Of a DNA stretch of 64,000 nt, positions 20,073 to 29,006 are shown in pieces. The notes beneath the pieces were generated by a model. That model did not search any database and was not told the origin of the DNA. It was given only the letters and a program-made list of their open reading frames with translations. A program made the position numbers and the translations under genes. Source of the stretch: CAVPJW01 sp963705525 (GTDB lineage: Bacteria > Acidobacteriota > Vicinamibacteria > Vicinamibacterales > CAVPJW01); the NCBI GenBank assembly GCA_963705525.1, contig CAVPJW010000004.1, positions 930,001-994,000 of the forward strand, given 5' to 3'. The first letter of the stretch is position 1. Every line of letters starts with the position of its first letter.

Positions 20073-20884
20073 ATGGCGCTCGTTCCTTTCCCCAGCCGCA
20101 AGCCGGACGATCCGGAGGATTGGCTCGCCGACGAGGAGGAGTCTTCCGGCGAAGGCAAGATGTCGTTTCTGGAGCATCTCGACGAGCTCCGGAAGCGCCT
20201 GATCGTTTCCGTGGCCGCGCTGGCGGGCGGCGTGGCGATCTCGTTCCTCTTCATCAATCAGGTCTTCGACTTCATCATGCGACCGCTGCAGCAGATGCTG
20301 CCAGCGGGCGGGCATCTCATCTACACGGAGCCCACCGAAGCGTTCGTCCTCTACATGAAGATCGCGCTGCTCTCGGGCATTGTGCTCGCGGCGCCGGTCA
20401 TCATGTGGCAGGTCTGGTTGTTCATCGCGCCCGGCCTCTATGCGAAGGAGAAGCGTTCGCCATTCCGTTCGTCCTGTTCTCAACGATTGGCTTCGTCGGC
20501 GGTGCGGCGTTCTCGCACTACTGCTGTTCAAATGGATGTGGCGGTTCTTGGCGAGCTTCAGCAACGACTATCTGATGTTCACGCCAAAAATCGAGTCGGT
20601 CTTCTCGCTCTACACGAAGCTCCTGCTCGGCATGGGCCTGGTGTTCCAGATGCCCGCCGTCGTGTTCGCCCTCGCCAAGATGGGGGTCGTAACGGCCCGG
20701 TTCCTCGCTGCGCCACATCAAGTACGCCATCCTGATCATCTTCGTCACTGCGGCGGTAATCACGCCAAGCGGCGACGCCCTCACCCAGTCCCTGATGGCC
20801 GCTCCGATGATCGGCCTCTACCTCATCAGTATTCTCATCGCCTGGATTTTCGGAAAGAAGCCCCAGCCGCGCTCTTCGGACTAA
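20073..20884 (+). pseudogene. tatC: Twin-arginine translocase subunit TatC, broken by three apparent frameshifts
   Basis: TatC is the multi-spanning membrane receptor for twin-arginine signals. The N-terminal part is clear (MSFLEHLDELRKRLIVSV, LIYTEPTEAFVLYMKIALL), and the later parts continue in other frames: FAIPFVLFSTIGFVGG, then FKWMWRFLASFSNDYLMFTP and FSLYTKLLLGMGLVFQMP, then IKYAILIIFVTAAVITPSGD to the stop at 20882. The breaks fall near 20456 (one base missing), near 20521 (one base missing) and near 20704-20710 (one base extra). Every segment is well conserved, which argues for sequence errors or very recent damage rather than old decay. It starts six bases after tatA. Confidence 0.75.
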
Positions 20885-20919
20885 CTCTGCAAAAAACGGC
20901 CGTATTTCGACGGGTTTGA

Positions 20920-20949
20920 TTGACTTTCGGCGCCCAAGGCCGTTACTAT
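20920..20949 (+). promoter_or_regulatory. Sigma-70 promoter for the OmpA-like gene
   Basis: TTGACT (20920-20925) and TACTAT (20944-20949), 18 bases apart, lie 38 bases before the start codon. A GGGAG ribosome-binding site follows. This fits independent expression of the outer-membrane protein. Confidence 0.5.
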
Positions 20950-20986
20950 CAATCGAAGTCTTGATGACCGGGAGCATGATAAAACC

Positions 20987-22678
20987 ATGAGTCGATCCCT
21001 GCGCACGCTTGGAGTGTCGCTCGGTGTATTGCTGGCCTGGGTATCTGTTGCGGGGGCCCAAACACCCACCGCACAGGCTGCCCCTCAACCGGCCCAACCG
21101 GCGGCAACCCAGCCGAGCGATGTGGCCCTGGCGCCTGCCTCCACGACGTGGCTCGGCGACACGGGGTTCTGGTTCGTGCCAACCGGTGAAGTCGTGCCAG
21201 ACCACCGATTCTCGGCGTCCGGCTACTACACCAACCACGACCGCACGGAGGCCTATTCCGACATCGCGAACTTCATCGGCACCGCCGCGTTCGGCCTGAA
21301 GGACCGCGTCGAGATTTTTGGCAGCTTCCGTTTCTACACACGCATCGATGTCGATCGTCGGCCCGTCGCCGTGGGTGGGCTGCCGATGGATTACCCGCTG
21401 ATCAATTCAGGCTGGGAGACCGGCGTCGGCGATTTGTATGTGGGCGCAAAGTTCAACCTTCTGTCGCAGTGGCGGCAGCAGCCGCTCGCATTCGCGGTGC
21501 GCGGCATCGTCAAGATCCCGACGGGAGATGACGCGAAGGGTCTCGGCACCGGCGAGCCGGACTTCCTGCTCGATGCGATCCTGAGCAAGGAGATCAACGA
21601 GAAAGTTGAGGTCTCCGGTCACGTCGGGGCAACGTTCCGCGGTGCGCCGGATAACTTCGATCTGAGTGACGGATTCCGCTGGGGCCTGGGCATCGGCGCG
21701 CCGTCACGCGGGCGCATCAAGTTCATCGGCGAGCTCACGGGCGAATCCTATTTCGACAGCACCGTGACGACGAGCTTCGCGCCGGGCACGGGCCCCGAGG
21801 CGCTCCCGGCCAGCTATAAGGTTGAGAGTCCTTTCGACGGTTTCGCCGGGATCGATTTCCATGTCACGGACGCGTTCTTCCTGAGCGGTGGCGTGGGCAT
21901 TCCATTCGGTTTCAAGTCGCGCAGTGACATCGAGCCCGACACGGACAGCGGACTCGGCGATCGCGTGCAGGGCGTGATTCGACTCGGCTACCACCCGGGC
22001 CGCCGCATTTATCAGCCGCCCGCGCCGCCGGCTCCGCCTCCGACGCCGCCGGTCGCGGCTAATCGCCCGCCGACCGTGAAGATCCGCTGCGAGCCCTGCA
22101 CGGTGCAGGTGGGCAAGAGCTCAACGGTCACCGCAGACGAGCAGGATCCAGACGGCGATACTTTGACCAACAAGTGGAGCGCGCCGACGGGCACCTTCGC
22201 GAGTCCAACCGCTCGGCAGACCATCTGGACGGCGCCGGATCAGGAAGGCGCCGTGCAAGTGACCAAGACGGTCGACGATGGCAAGGGCGGGACCGCGTCT
22301 GACACGGTCACGATTCAGGTCGTGCGTCCGCCGGTCCGCCAGTACACGTTCGAGGACGTGCACTTCGACTTCGATCGCTACACGCTCCGTCCGGATGCCA
22401 CGCGGATTCTCGACGAGGCGATCAAGGCGATGCAGGACAATCCCGACCTTCGTCTCACCATCGAAGGTCACACCTGCAACATCGGCACGGCGGAATACAA
22501 CCTGGCGCTCGGCGAGCGCCGCGCGGCCGCCGTCCGTGAGTATCTGGCGGGCCGGGGCATCGGCGCCAACCGCCTGCAGACCATCAGCTACGGCGAAGAG
22601 CGTCCGAAGCACGACAACAGCCGCGAGGAAACCCGACGGCTGAATCGGCGCGCCGCTCTGACCATCCGGCTTCAGTAG
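20987..22678 (+). CDS. Outer-membrane protein with C-terminal OmpA peptidoglycan-binding domain
   Basis: The 563-residue protein has a cleavable signal ending VAGAQ (about residue 25). A beta-barrel-like region follows (about 45-345) with alternating aromatic strands. Next is a Pro/Ala linker, a PKD/Ig-like segment rich in DPDGD and TVDDGKGG (about 365-450), and an OmpA domain from about 455 (VHFDFDRYTLRPDATRIL, IEGHTCNIGTAEYNLALGE). The OmpA domain would anchor the barrel to peptidoglycan. A strong promoter precedes it and a stable hairpin follows, so it is likely a single-gene transcript. The barrel substrate or role is not evident. Confidence 0.85.
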   Translation: MSRSLRTLGVSLGVLLAWVSVAGAQTPTAQAAPQPAQPAATQPSDVALAPASTTWLGDTGFWFVPTGEVVPDHRFSASGYYTNHDRTEAYSDIANFIGTAAFGLKDRVEIFGSFRFYTRIDVDRRPVAVGGLPMDYPLINSGWETGVGDLYVGAKFNLLSQWRQQPLAFAVRGIVKIPTGDDAKGLGTGEPDFLLDAILSKEINEKVEVSGHVGATFRGAPDNFDLSDGFRWGLGIGAPSRGRIKFIGELTGESYFDSTVTTSFAPGTGPEALPASYKVESPFDGFAGIDFHVTDAFFLSGGVGIPFGFKSRSDIEPDTDSGLGDRVQGVIRLGYHPGRRIYQPPAPPAPPPTPPVAANRPPTVKIRCEPCTVQVGKSSTVTADEQDPDGDTLTNKWSAPTGTFASPTARQTIWTAPDQEGAVQVTKTVDDGKGGTASDTVTIQVVRPPVRQYTFEDVHFDFDRYTLRPDATRILDEAIKAMQDNPDLRLTIEGHTCNIGTAEYNLALGERRAAAVREYLAGRGIGANRLQTISYGEERPKHDNSREETRRLNRRAALTIRLQ

Positions 22679-22694
22679 CGATCACACTGCGAAG

Positions 22695-22726
22695 GTAGAG
22701 CCCGGCCAGTCGGCTGGGCTCTACCC
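22695..22726. terminator. Bidirectional hairpin between the OmpA-like gene and proS
   Basis: GGTAGAGCCCGGCC (22695-22708), loop AGTC, and GGCTGGGCTCTACC (22713-22726) form a 14-base-pair stem with one G-T pair between two converging genes. There is no strong T-run on either strand, but position and stability fit a shared terminator. Confidence 0.6.
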
Positions 22727-22743
22727 TCACACTCCATTCAATC

Positions 22744-24204
22744 TCAGTAGGCTTTGGCGAAGTAGGCTTCGGCGATCGCGGGCTTTCCGCACTTCACGCA
22801 CGTCCCCGACGATGGCGTGGAGTCCAGAGGAAGGTTGCGAATCGTGGCCTGCGTATCGGCCTTGATCTCCGCTTCGCACTGCTCGGACCCGCACCAGCCG
22901 GCGATGATGAACCCGGGCCGGCCCTCCATCAGGCGCTTGAACTCATCGTACGAATCGACGCGGGTGGTGTGCTCGTCACGGAACTTCCTGGCGCGCTCGA
23001 GAAGCGAGCCCTGAATCTCTTCGAGAATCTGCGGGATCCGCTGTGCCAGGCTGTCCATCCCCACGGAGAACTTCTCGCGCGTGTCGCGCCGCGCCAGCAG
23101 GACCTGCGACTTCTCGATATCCTTGGGGCCAATCTCCAGTCGAAGCGGCACGCCGCGCAGTTCCCACTCCGAGAACTTCCAGCCTGGCGTATAGGCATCA
23201 CGATCGTCGAGCATGACACGCACACCGGCCGACCTCAGCTGTTCCTGGATGGCCTGGGCGCGTGGCAGGACGGTCTCCCGCCAGTTGCCGCGCGGGATTG
23301 GGACGATCACGACCTGATACGGCGCAATCCGAGGCGGCAGAATCAGCCCGCTCTCGTCGCCGTGCGTCATGATGACGCCGCCGATCAAGCGCGTCGAAAC
23401 GCCCCACGACGTCCCCCACACGTGCTGAACGGACTTGTCTCGCGCCTGGAACGTGATGTCGAACGCCCGCGCGAAATTCTGGCCGAGATTGTGTGACGTA
23501 CCTGCCTGCATGGCGCGTCCGTCGCCCATCAGGGCCTCAATCGAATACGTCCGGAGCGCGCCAGCGAATTTCTCACTCTCGCTTTTCAGCCCAACGATGA
23601 CCGGCATGGCGAGCTCGTTTTCCGCAACGTCCTGATAGACGTGGAGCATCCGGATTGTTTCGGCTTGGGCCTCTTCCTCGGTCTCGTGAGCGGTGTGACC
23701 TTCCTGCCAGAGAAACTCCGTCGTGCGCAGAAAGAGCCGCGTCACTTTCTCCCATCGCACGACGTTGGCCCACTGATTGATGAGAATCGGCAGGTCGCGC
23801 CACGACTGGACCCACTTGGCGTACATGGTGCCGATGATCGCCTCTGAGGTCGGGCGGACGATCAGAGGCTCCTCGAGCTCCTCATCGCCGCCGCGCGTCA
23901 CCCAGGCCACCTGCGGCGCGAATCCCTTCACGTGATCGGCCTCTTTGAGGAGCAGGCTGTGAGGAATGAACAGCGGAAAATATGCGTTGACGTGCCCGGT
24001 CGCCTTGAACCGCCGGTCGAGCGCCTGTTGGATCAGCTCCCAGATCGCGTACCCGTACGGACGGATGACCATGCATCCCTTGACCGGTGAATAGTCGGCA
24101 AGCTCGGCCCGCCGGACGAGATCGGTGTACCACCGTGAAAAATCCTGTGATCGCGGAGTAATCTCGGTCACGAAGGTTTCAGGCTGGTCAGGCTTGTTCG
24201 CCAT
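22744..24204 (-). CDS. proS: Prolyl-tRNA synthetase, type 3 (archaeal/eukaryotic-like)
   Basis: The enzyme charges tRNA-Pro with proline. The 486-residue protein is of the short ProS type 3: no editing (INS) insertion, class II motif 2 region (LRTTEFLWQEGHTAH), motif 3 and a C-terminal zinc-binding-like extension with CGSEQCEAEI and CVKCGKP. The end KAY resembles the conserved aromatic terminus of this type. The ATG at 24204 starts MANKPDQ. It is divergent from aroB with a 141-base spacer and converges on the OmpA-like gene. Confidence 0.94.
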   Translation of the reverse strand: MANKPDQPETFVTEITPRSQDFSRWYTDLVRRAELADYSPVKGCMVIRPYGYAIWELIQQALDRRFKATGHVNAYFPLFIPHSLLLKEADHVKGFAPQVAWVTRGGDEELEEPLIVRPTSEAIIGTMYAKWVQSWRDLPILINQWANVVRWEKVTRLFLRTTEFLWQEGHTAHETEEEAQAETIRMLHVYQDVAENELAMPVIVGLKSESEKFAGALRTYSIEALMGDGRAMQAGTSHNLGQNFARAFDITFQARDKSVQHVWGTSWGVSTRLIGGVIMTHGDESGLILPPRIAPYQVVIVPIPRGNWRETVLPRAQAIQEQLRSAGVRVMLDDRDAYTPGWKFSEWELRGVPLRLEIGPKDIEKSQVLLARRDTREKFSVGMDSLAQRIPQILEEIQGSLLERARKFRDEHTTRVDSYDEFKRLMEGRPGFIIAGWCGSEQCEAEIKADTQATIRNLPLDSTPSSGTCVKCGKPAIAEAYFAKAY

Positions 24205-24345
24205 CGGAACGATCGGTCCTCCTCACGATGATGGGCCGCGTCCTTCGGGCACCCCGCGTGCCCTCAAGATCCCACCGCTCGAATGCTATCCTACCATTGG
24301 CTCTCGAGCGCCTCGTCCGGTTGACGGCCGCTTCAGACACTCGTC

Positions 24346-25437
24346 ATGACCGTGGACACCACACGCATCAACGTCACAGCCGGCGCGGGCCGTTACACGG
24401 TGACCATCGTCAACGGCCTGACGAGCGGCCTCGACCGACTCCTGGATGAAGCCGGCCTGAAAGGCCGCCGCTTCATCGTCTCGAGCCCCACGGTCTGGCA
24501 GTCGCACGGTCAGGCGATCACGCGATCGATTCCCAGAGCCGACACGATCCTCGTCCCCGATGGCGAGCGATTCAAGCACCTGCAGACCGTCTCGCGCATC
24601 TACGAGTCGCTGATACGGACGAGCGCCGACAGAAACGCCGTCGTCCTGGCCTTCGGAGGCGGTGTCATCGGCGACATGGCGGGGTTTGCCGCGGCGACGT
24701 ACCTGCGCGGAGTGCGCCTCGTGCAGATACCCACGACGCTCCTTGGGCAAGTCGATGCCTCAATCGGCGGAAAGGTCGGCGTCAATCACGCGCTCGGCAA
24801 GAACATGATCGGCGCGTTCTACCCGCCGCAGCTCGTGGCGATCGATCCGCTGCTGCTCAAGACTCTTCCGCGACGCGAGTTCCGCGCGGGCGTCTATGAA
24901 ATCGTCAAGTATGGCGTGACCTCGAGCCGAACGCTCTTCGAACGCGTCGAAAAGAATGTGCGCGGGATTTTTGCGCATGATTCAGACGTGCTCGTGCCTC
25001 TCATTGCCGAGTCGTGCGCCATCAAGGCGGGCATTGTGTCGGCGGACGAGCGCGAAGCCGGGCCACGCCGGGTTCTGAACTTTGGACATACGGTTGGCCA
25101 TGCCCTCGAGGCGGTCACGCGGTACAGGCGATTCCGGCATGGCGAAGCGGTGGGGTACGGTATGCTCGTCGCGGCCGACCTCGCCCTGGAACGCCGGTTA
25201 CTGTCCGACACAGACAGGCAGGCACTGGCCGCACTCATCACCAAGCTCGGTCCACTCCCGCCGATTCGGGACCTCTCCGCTCGTGAAACCATGGAGATCG
25301 TGCGCCGCGACAAGAAGGTCGTGGACGGCAAGCTGCACTTCGTCCTGGCGACAGCCATCGGCGCGACAACGATCGTGAATGACGTCAGTGACGAAGAAGT
25401 CGAGGCGGCGCTTCGACGGATGGGGCTTCGGGCGTAG
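24346..25437 (+). CDS. aroB: 3-dehydroquinate synthase
   Basis: AroB converts DAHP to 3-dehydroquinate, the second step of the shikimate pathway, using NAD and a divalent metal. The 363-residue protein carries the NAD-binding GGGVIGDMAGFAAATYLRG, the phosphate and metal region IPTTLLGQVDASIGGKVGVN, and the metal ligands within FGHTVGHALE and the upstream EIVKYG. The gene stands alone here, without other aro genes, and its stop lies 13 bases from the converging regulator gene. Confidence 0.95.
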   Translation: MTVDTTRINVTAGAGRYTVTIVNGLTSGLDRLLDEAGLKGRRFIVSSPTVWQSHGQAITRSIPRADTILVPDGERFKHLQTVSRIYESLIRTSADRNAVVLAFGGGVIGDMAGFAAATYLRGVRLVQIPTTLLGQVDASIGGKVGVNHALGKNMIGAFYPPQLVAIDPLLLKTLPRREFRAGVYEIVKYGVTSSRTLFERVEKNVRGIFAHDSDVLVPLIAESCAIKAGIVSADEREAGPRRVLNFGHTVGHALEAVTRYRRFRHGEAVGYGMLVAADLALERRLLSDTDRQALAALITKLGPLPPIRDLSARETMEIVRRDKKVVDGKLHFVLATAIGATTIVNDVSDEEVEAALRRMGLRA

Positions 25438-25450
25438 CGGACCGGCCACC

Positions 25451-26920
25451 CTACTCGATGGCGAATTCCTTCATCTTTGCGAGCAGGGCCTTGTAGCTCA
25501 CTTGCAGGACCTCGGCGGCCTTCACCTTGTTGCCGGCAGACAGTTGCAGTGCCTGGCGGATCTTGCGGCGCTCGACCTCGGACAGAATCCTGCCGCTGGC
25601 ATCGGCCATCGTGCCCGAGAGATCGAGCTTGGCCCAGGGGTCGGTGTTGACCTCGGGCGCCGGAGGCGCCGCGAAACTCAGGTTCAGGTGCCTCGGGTGA
25701 ATCGTGTCGCCGTCGGCCAGAATCACCGCGCGTTCAATGGCATTCTGCAGCTCGCGCACGTTGCCGGGCCAGCGATACGTCTGCAGCTCTTCGAGCGCCG
25801 CCGGCGACACGTCGAGCGCGCGTTTCTTGAGATCCCGCGAAAAGCGATCGATGAAGTGGCGCGTCAGGATAGGAACGTCGTCGGGCCGTTCCCGGAGCGG
25901 CGGAACGACGATCGGAAAGACAGATAGGCGGAAGTAGAGATCCTCGCGGAACTGTCGCGAGCCGACCGCCGCTCTGAGTTCCTTGTTGGTCGCTGCCACC
26001 AGCCGGACGTCCACTCGCAGAACCGCCGTGCCGCCCACTCGCTCGAACGCGCGCTCCTCGAGAGCGCGCAGGATCTTGGCCTGCAGCGGCAGTGAGAGAT
26101 CGCCAATTTCGTCCAGAAATAGCGTGCCTCGATGGGCGACCTCGAGTTTCCCCAGCTTGTGGCTCGTGGCGCCCGTGAAGGCGCCCTTCTCATGGCCAAA
26201 GAGCTCGGTTTCCAGGAGGTTTTCCGGAATCGCCGCGCAATTGATCGCGACGAAGGGTCCCTCCGCCCTGGTACCGAGCGCATGGAGTGTCCGGGCGAAG
26301 AGTTCCTTGCCCGTGCCGCTCTCGCCGAGCAGGAGCACCGTGGCATCGGTGCCGGCCGCGCGATGCAGCGTGCTCATTGCGCGCTTCAGGGCGGCGGATT
26401 CTCCGACGATTTGGGGCGCTCCACGCTTGGCGGCCAGTTCCTCTTTGAGGAGGACGTTCTCGGTCAACACACGTCGGTGCGCCAGAGCCCGCTCGACCAG
26501 CAGCAGCAAGTGATCAGGATCGATGGGCTTGGCGAGAAAGTCGAGCGCGCCTTCCTTCATCGCAGAGACCGCGTCCTGAATGCTGCCGTATGCGGTCATC
26601 ACGATGACGGGCAACTCGGGGTCGAAGTCCCGGGCCGCCCGCAGCACACCGAAGCCGTCACCCTGCGGCAGTCGGAGGTCGGACAACACCACCGATGGCC
26701 GATCGTCACCGAGGGCCTTGACCGCCTCTGCTTCATCGCGCGCCTCGACCACCACGTGGCCCTGTCCTTCGAGGGCAAGACGCAACATCGACCGCAATGA
26801 GTCTTTGTCTTCGACGAGGAGGATCCGGGCGGGAGCGCTGGACCGTGAATGCAGACGCGACGTCACCTGGTATCCAGAAGTCGCAAAGTCAGCCACGGAT
26901 TCGAGACATCGACGCGTCAT
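25451..26920 (-). CDS. Sigma-54-dependent NtrC-family response regulator
   Basis: The 489-residue protein has a receiver domain (acceptor aspartate about residue 81 in VVLSDLRLPQGDG, Lys131 in LAKP) and an AAA+ domain with Walker A GESGTGKE (199-206) and the sigma-54 contact loop GAFTGA (246-251). A C-terminal Fis-type helix-turn-helix follows (KVKAAEVLQVSYKALLAKM). It is therefore a complete sigma-54 activator. Its start overlaps the previous minus-strand gene by four bases. No kinase is adjacent; the nearest unpaired one is the kinase at 31062-32333 on the same strand, which may be its partner. Confidence 0.93.
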   Translation of the reverse strand: MTRRCLESVADFATSGYQVTSRLHSRSSAPARILLVEDKDSLRSMLRLALEGQGHVVVEARDEAEAVKALGDDRPSVVLSDLRLPQGDGFGVLRAARDFDPELPVIVMTAYGSIQDAVSAMKEGALDFLAKPIDPDHLLLLVERALAHRRVLTENVLLKEELAAKRGAPQIVGESAALKRAMSTLHRAAGTDATVLLLGESGTGKELFARTLHALGTRAEGPFVAINCAAIPENLLETELFGHEKGAFTGATSHKLGKLEVAHRGTLFLDEIGDLSLPLQAKILRALEERAFERVGGTAVLRVDVRLVAATNKELRAAVGSRQFREDLYFRLSVFPIVVPPLRERPDDVPILTRHFIDRFSRDLKKRALDVSPAALEELQTYRWPGNVRELQNAIERAVILADGDTIHPRHLNLSFAAPPAPEVNTDPWAKLDLSGTMADASGRILSEVERRKIRQALQLSAGNKVKAAEVLQVSYKALLAKMKEFAIE

Positions 26921-27495
26921 CGGAGCCAGCCGGGTGGCACGCCCTTGTGCCGGGCTTCTTCCTCGATTCCCGTGACGGCTTTCGTCTGTTCCACAAGAAC
27001 ACCCTTCAGACGATCGAGCTCGGCGAGCGCCTTCTTCCGCTCCATTTCAATCACAGACCGCTGCGCCGGATCATCACGGTTGACGAAATCGGTCGTCAGC
27101 GCGTTGATGCGAGTTTGAATCGCCTCGAGATACGTCTGCGTGCGATCGATCTCCGTTCGCGCCGCGGTGATGCGATCGCGCCAGTACTTTTCGTCCTTGG
27201 CAGGATCCGGCTCGGCCGGCGGTGCGGCCGTGCTGTCGACCTTGGGTTTGGGAGACGCCGCCTTTGTGGTCCCATCCGGCTGACTCGACGAGCTCGCCGG
27301 CGCTGTGCTCGTCGTCGACGTCTGAGGCGTCGTCTGAAGGTCCGCATTCGTATAAACCTTCGACGGCTCTTTCACTGTCTTTCTGCGTGCTTCCTCCTCG
27401 CGGGCCACCTCAGCGAGCGTTTGCCCGTGCGCAACGGTTGCCGACATCAGCAGCAGGAGCGATGCTTTCCAGAGGGTTAGGGCTTTCATGGACAT
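26917..27495 (-). CDS. Small exported protein with coiled-coil C-terminus, unknown function
   Basis: I do not recognise a family with confidence. From the ATG at 27495 (GAGG six bases upstream) the 192-residue product has a signal peptide (MKALTLWKASLLLLM...AHGQ), a Thr/Ser/Pro/Ala-rich linker, and a charged helical C-terminus (about residues 100-190) with WRDRITAARTEIDRTQTYLEAI and KKALAELDRLKGVLVEQ. It is probably periplasmic or envelope-associated. It overlaps the NtrC-type regulator by four bases and lies downstream of the minor pilin genes, so it may be expressed with the pilus locus. Confidence 0.65.
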   Translation of the reverse strand: MSMKALTLWKASLLLLMSATVAHGQTLAEVAREEEARRKTVKEPSKVYTNADLQTTPQTSTTSTAPASSSSQPDGTTKAASPKPKVDSTAAPPAEPDPAKDEKYWRDRITAARTEIDRTQTYLEAIQTRINALTTDFVNRDDPAQRSVIEMERKKALAELDRLKGVLVEQTKAVTGIEEEARHKGVPPGWLR

Positions 27496-27599
27496 GGCTA
27501 GCCTCGAACGTTCGGTCAGGCGCTCACCCAAGGCTCGTAAGATCAAAGCTACGGCCCCCCATCCGTGATGGTCGAGGCGGCGAGGCGCCTTCTTGGGCG

Positions 27600-28254
27600 T
27601 CAGGGGGCGATCGACCCGGCGTCGCGGACGATACCATCCGCGGACGGCAGCTGAGAGATTCGTTCCCGCGGAGAATCCCGGTCTGGGGCCTCCGGCCTCA
27701 GCTCAAGATATCGGTCGAACTCCTTCCCAGCTTCGACCCAGGGGCCGGCCCTCTCCAGGCTCGTCGCTCGAGATAGGTGAGAATCCGGGCTCACCAGGCG
27801 CAAGCTCCGAAGCCCGCCGGATTCGGCTGGGGTGGCCGATACTTTCCCACCCCTGCGCAACGCCAGCCCAGGGTTGAACAGTGGGTGACGTAGTCGCCGG
27901 GAAAGGGCCTGCGCCGGGCCCTGTATCCCCCTGACGACGTGTTCTCTGCGCCAACCAGCCCTCTCTCCCCCCTCCCCCCTGTGCCGGGGGTTGGTTGAAG
28001 TGATAGGACGAGCGCTGCCGCTCCGGGCCGACGGCCCGATCAGGGCGAGGGATGGCCTCGGCAGCGATGTTAGGCCGCGTCAGGATTTGGCCAAGAATGT
28101 TCAAAAGCCCGGCGTCACGAGGGTTTTCCGCAACGGCTAGGTGACAGTGCTTTGCCGCCGACTCGAGATCGGATTGCTGGCACGCCAGATAGTCCGCGCG
28201 GGCACGGTCCCAAAAGGTCTCGTCGGACCGCCCACCTACCGCAGCTCTCGCCAC
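27600..28254 (-). pseudogene. Degraded or error-ridden TPR-protein gene
   Basis: No single frame covers this stretch, but parts of a tetratricopeptide-repeat protein appear in two frames. The beginning (from about 28254) reads TFWDRARADYLACQQ, KHCHLAVAENPRDAGLLNI and LGQILTRPNIAAEAI. The end (to 27600) reads AGKEFDRYLELRPEAPDRDS and RERISQLPS, typical of the last repeat of a TPR protein. Between them lie long G-runs (minus strand around 27960-27990), the kind of place where indels arise. I read this as one TPR gene with several frameshifts, either a pseudogene or bad consensus. It follows pilX by a short overlap. Confidence 0.5.
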
Positions 28255-29006
28255 GAGAGAATGCGGACGCCGGCCTGCCCCACGCCGCTATCCGTGCGCA
28301 TGACAGTCGTCTCGATGACTTTGTGTATGCCGCCGGGTCCGAACGCTTCAGCTCGCATCGAGAGCACGCCGCTCCCCGGATTGGCTTGCGACGCACCATC
28401 GACGGTGGGATCGTCATCGTTCTCCGAAGAATCGTCGGCCACCCAGACGACGACGTACATGCGAGAGTCGATGGTGGCCGTGGCACCACCGGTCAACATG
28501 CCTGTCATTGGCCCGTAGGAGTAAAGTTGCCAGCGCGGGTTGTTGGTGGTCCACGGCCGCTCCTCCGTGTACGCATTCATGTCGGATGTGCTGCAGGTCG
28601 TCACTTTCCCGCAGTTGAGCACGTTAGTCGCCTGCGTGAGATCGATCGTGGACCCATCCGACATCGTGCGGGTGCCGCTCGGATCGCCGTCGATGAACGC
28701 GGAGGTCTCCGCACCGGACAGGATGGTGTTCCAATCCAGCACTGTCAGCAAGTCCTGCATGGCCCGCTCGACGCCCGCATCGGCCGCATACATTGCTTCG
28801 GATCCGCCACGATAGTTCCCCGTGATCATCGTCTCTGTTGTCGTCGTCAGCACCAGCGCGAGGCCGAGTCCGAGCATCAGGATCATCGACATCAGCGCAA
28901 TCACCAGGGCGACGCCGCGCTCGTCATGCCATCGAGCCCGACACACCGAGCCACCTCTCACGACGCGTTCGAGCGGAGAACGATAGGTGGTGCTGAGAAT
29001 GCTCAT
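28236..29006 (-). CDS. PilX-like type IV pilus minor pilin/assembly protein
   Basis: The 256-residue protein has the PilX N-terminal pattern: a basic leader, then RGVALVIALMSMILMLGLGL as membrane helix (about residues 29-52), followed by ETMITGNYRGGSEAMYAADA, very typical of PilX. The globular part has a cysteine pair (LNCGKVTTC). PilX-type proteins prime pilus assembly and work with PilV and PilW, whose genes lie directly upstream (its start is one base after the pilW stop). Confidence 0.83.
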   Translation of the reverse strand: MSILSTTYRSPLERVVRGGSVCRARWHDERGVALVIALMSMILMLGLGLALVLTTTTETMITGNYRGGSEAMYAADAGVERAMQDLLTVLDWNTILSGAETSAFIDGDPSGTRTMSDGSTIDLTQATNVLNCGKVTTCSTSDMNAYTEERPWTTNNPRWQLYSYGPMTGMLTGGATATIDSRMYVVVWVADDSSENDDDPTVDGASQANPGSGVLSMRAEAFGPGGIHKVIETTVMRTDSGVGQAGVRILSWRELR

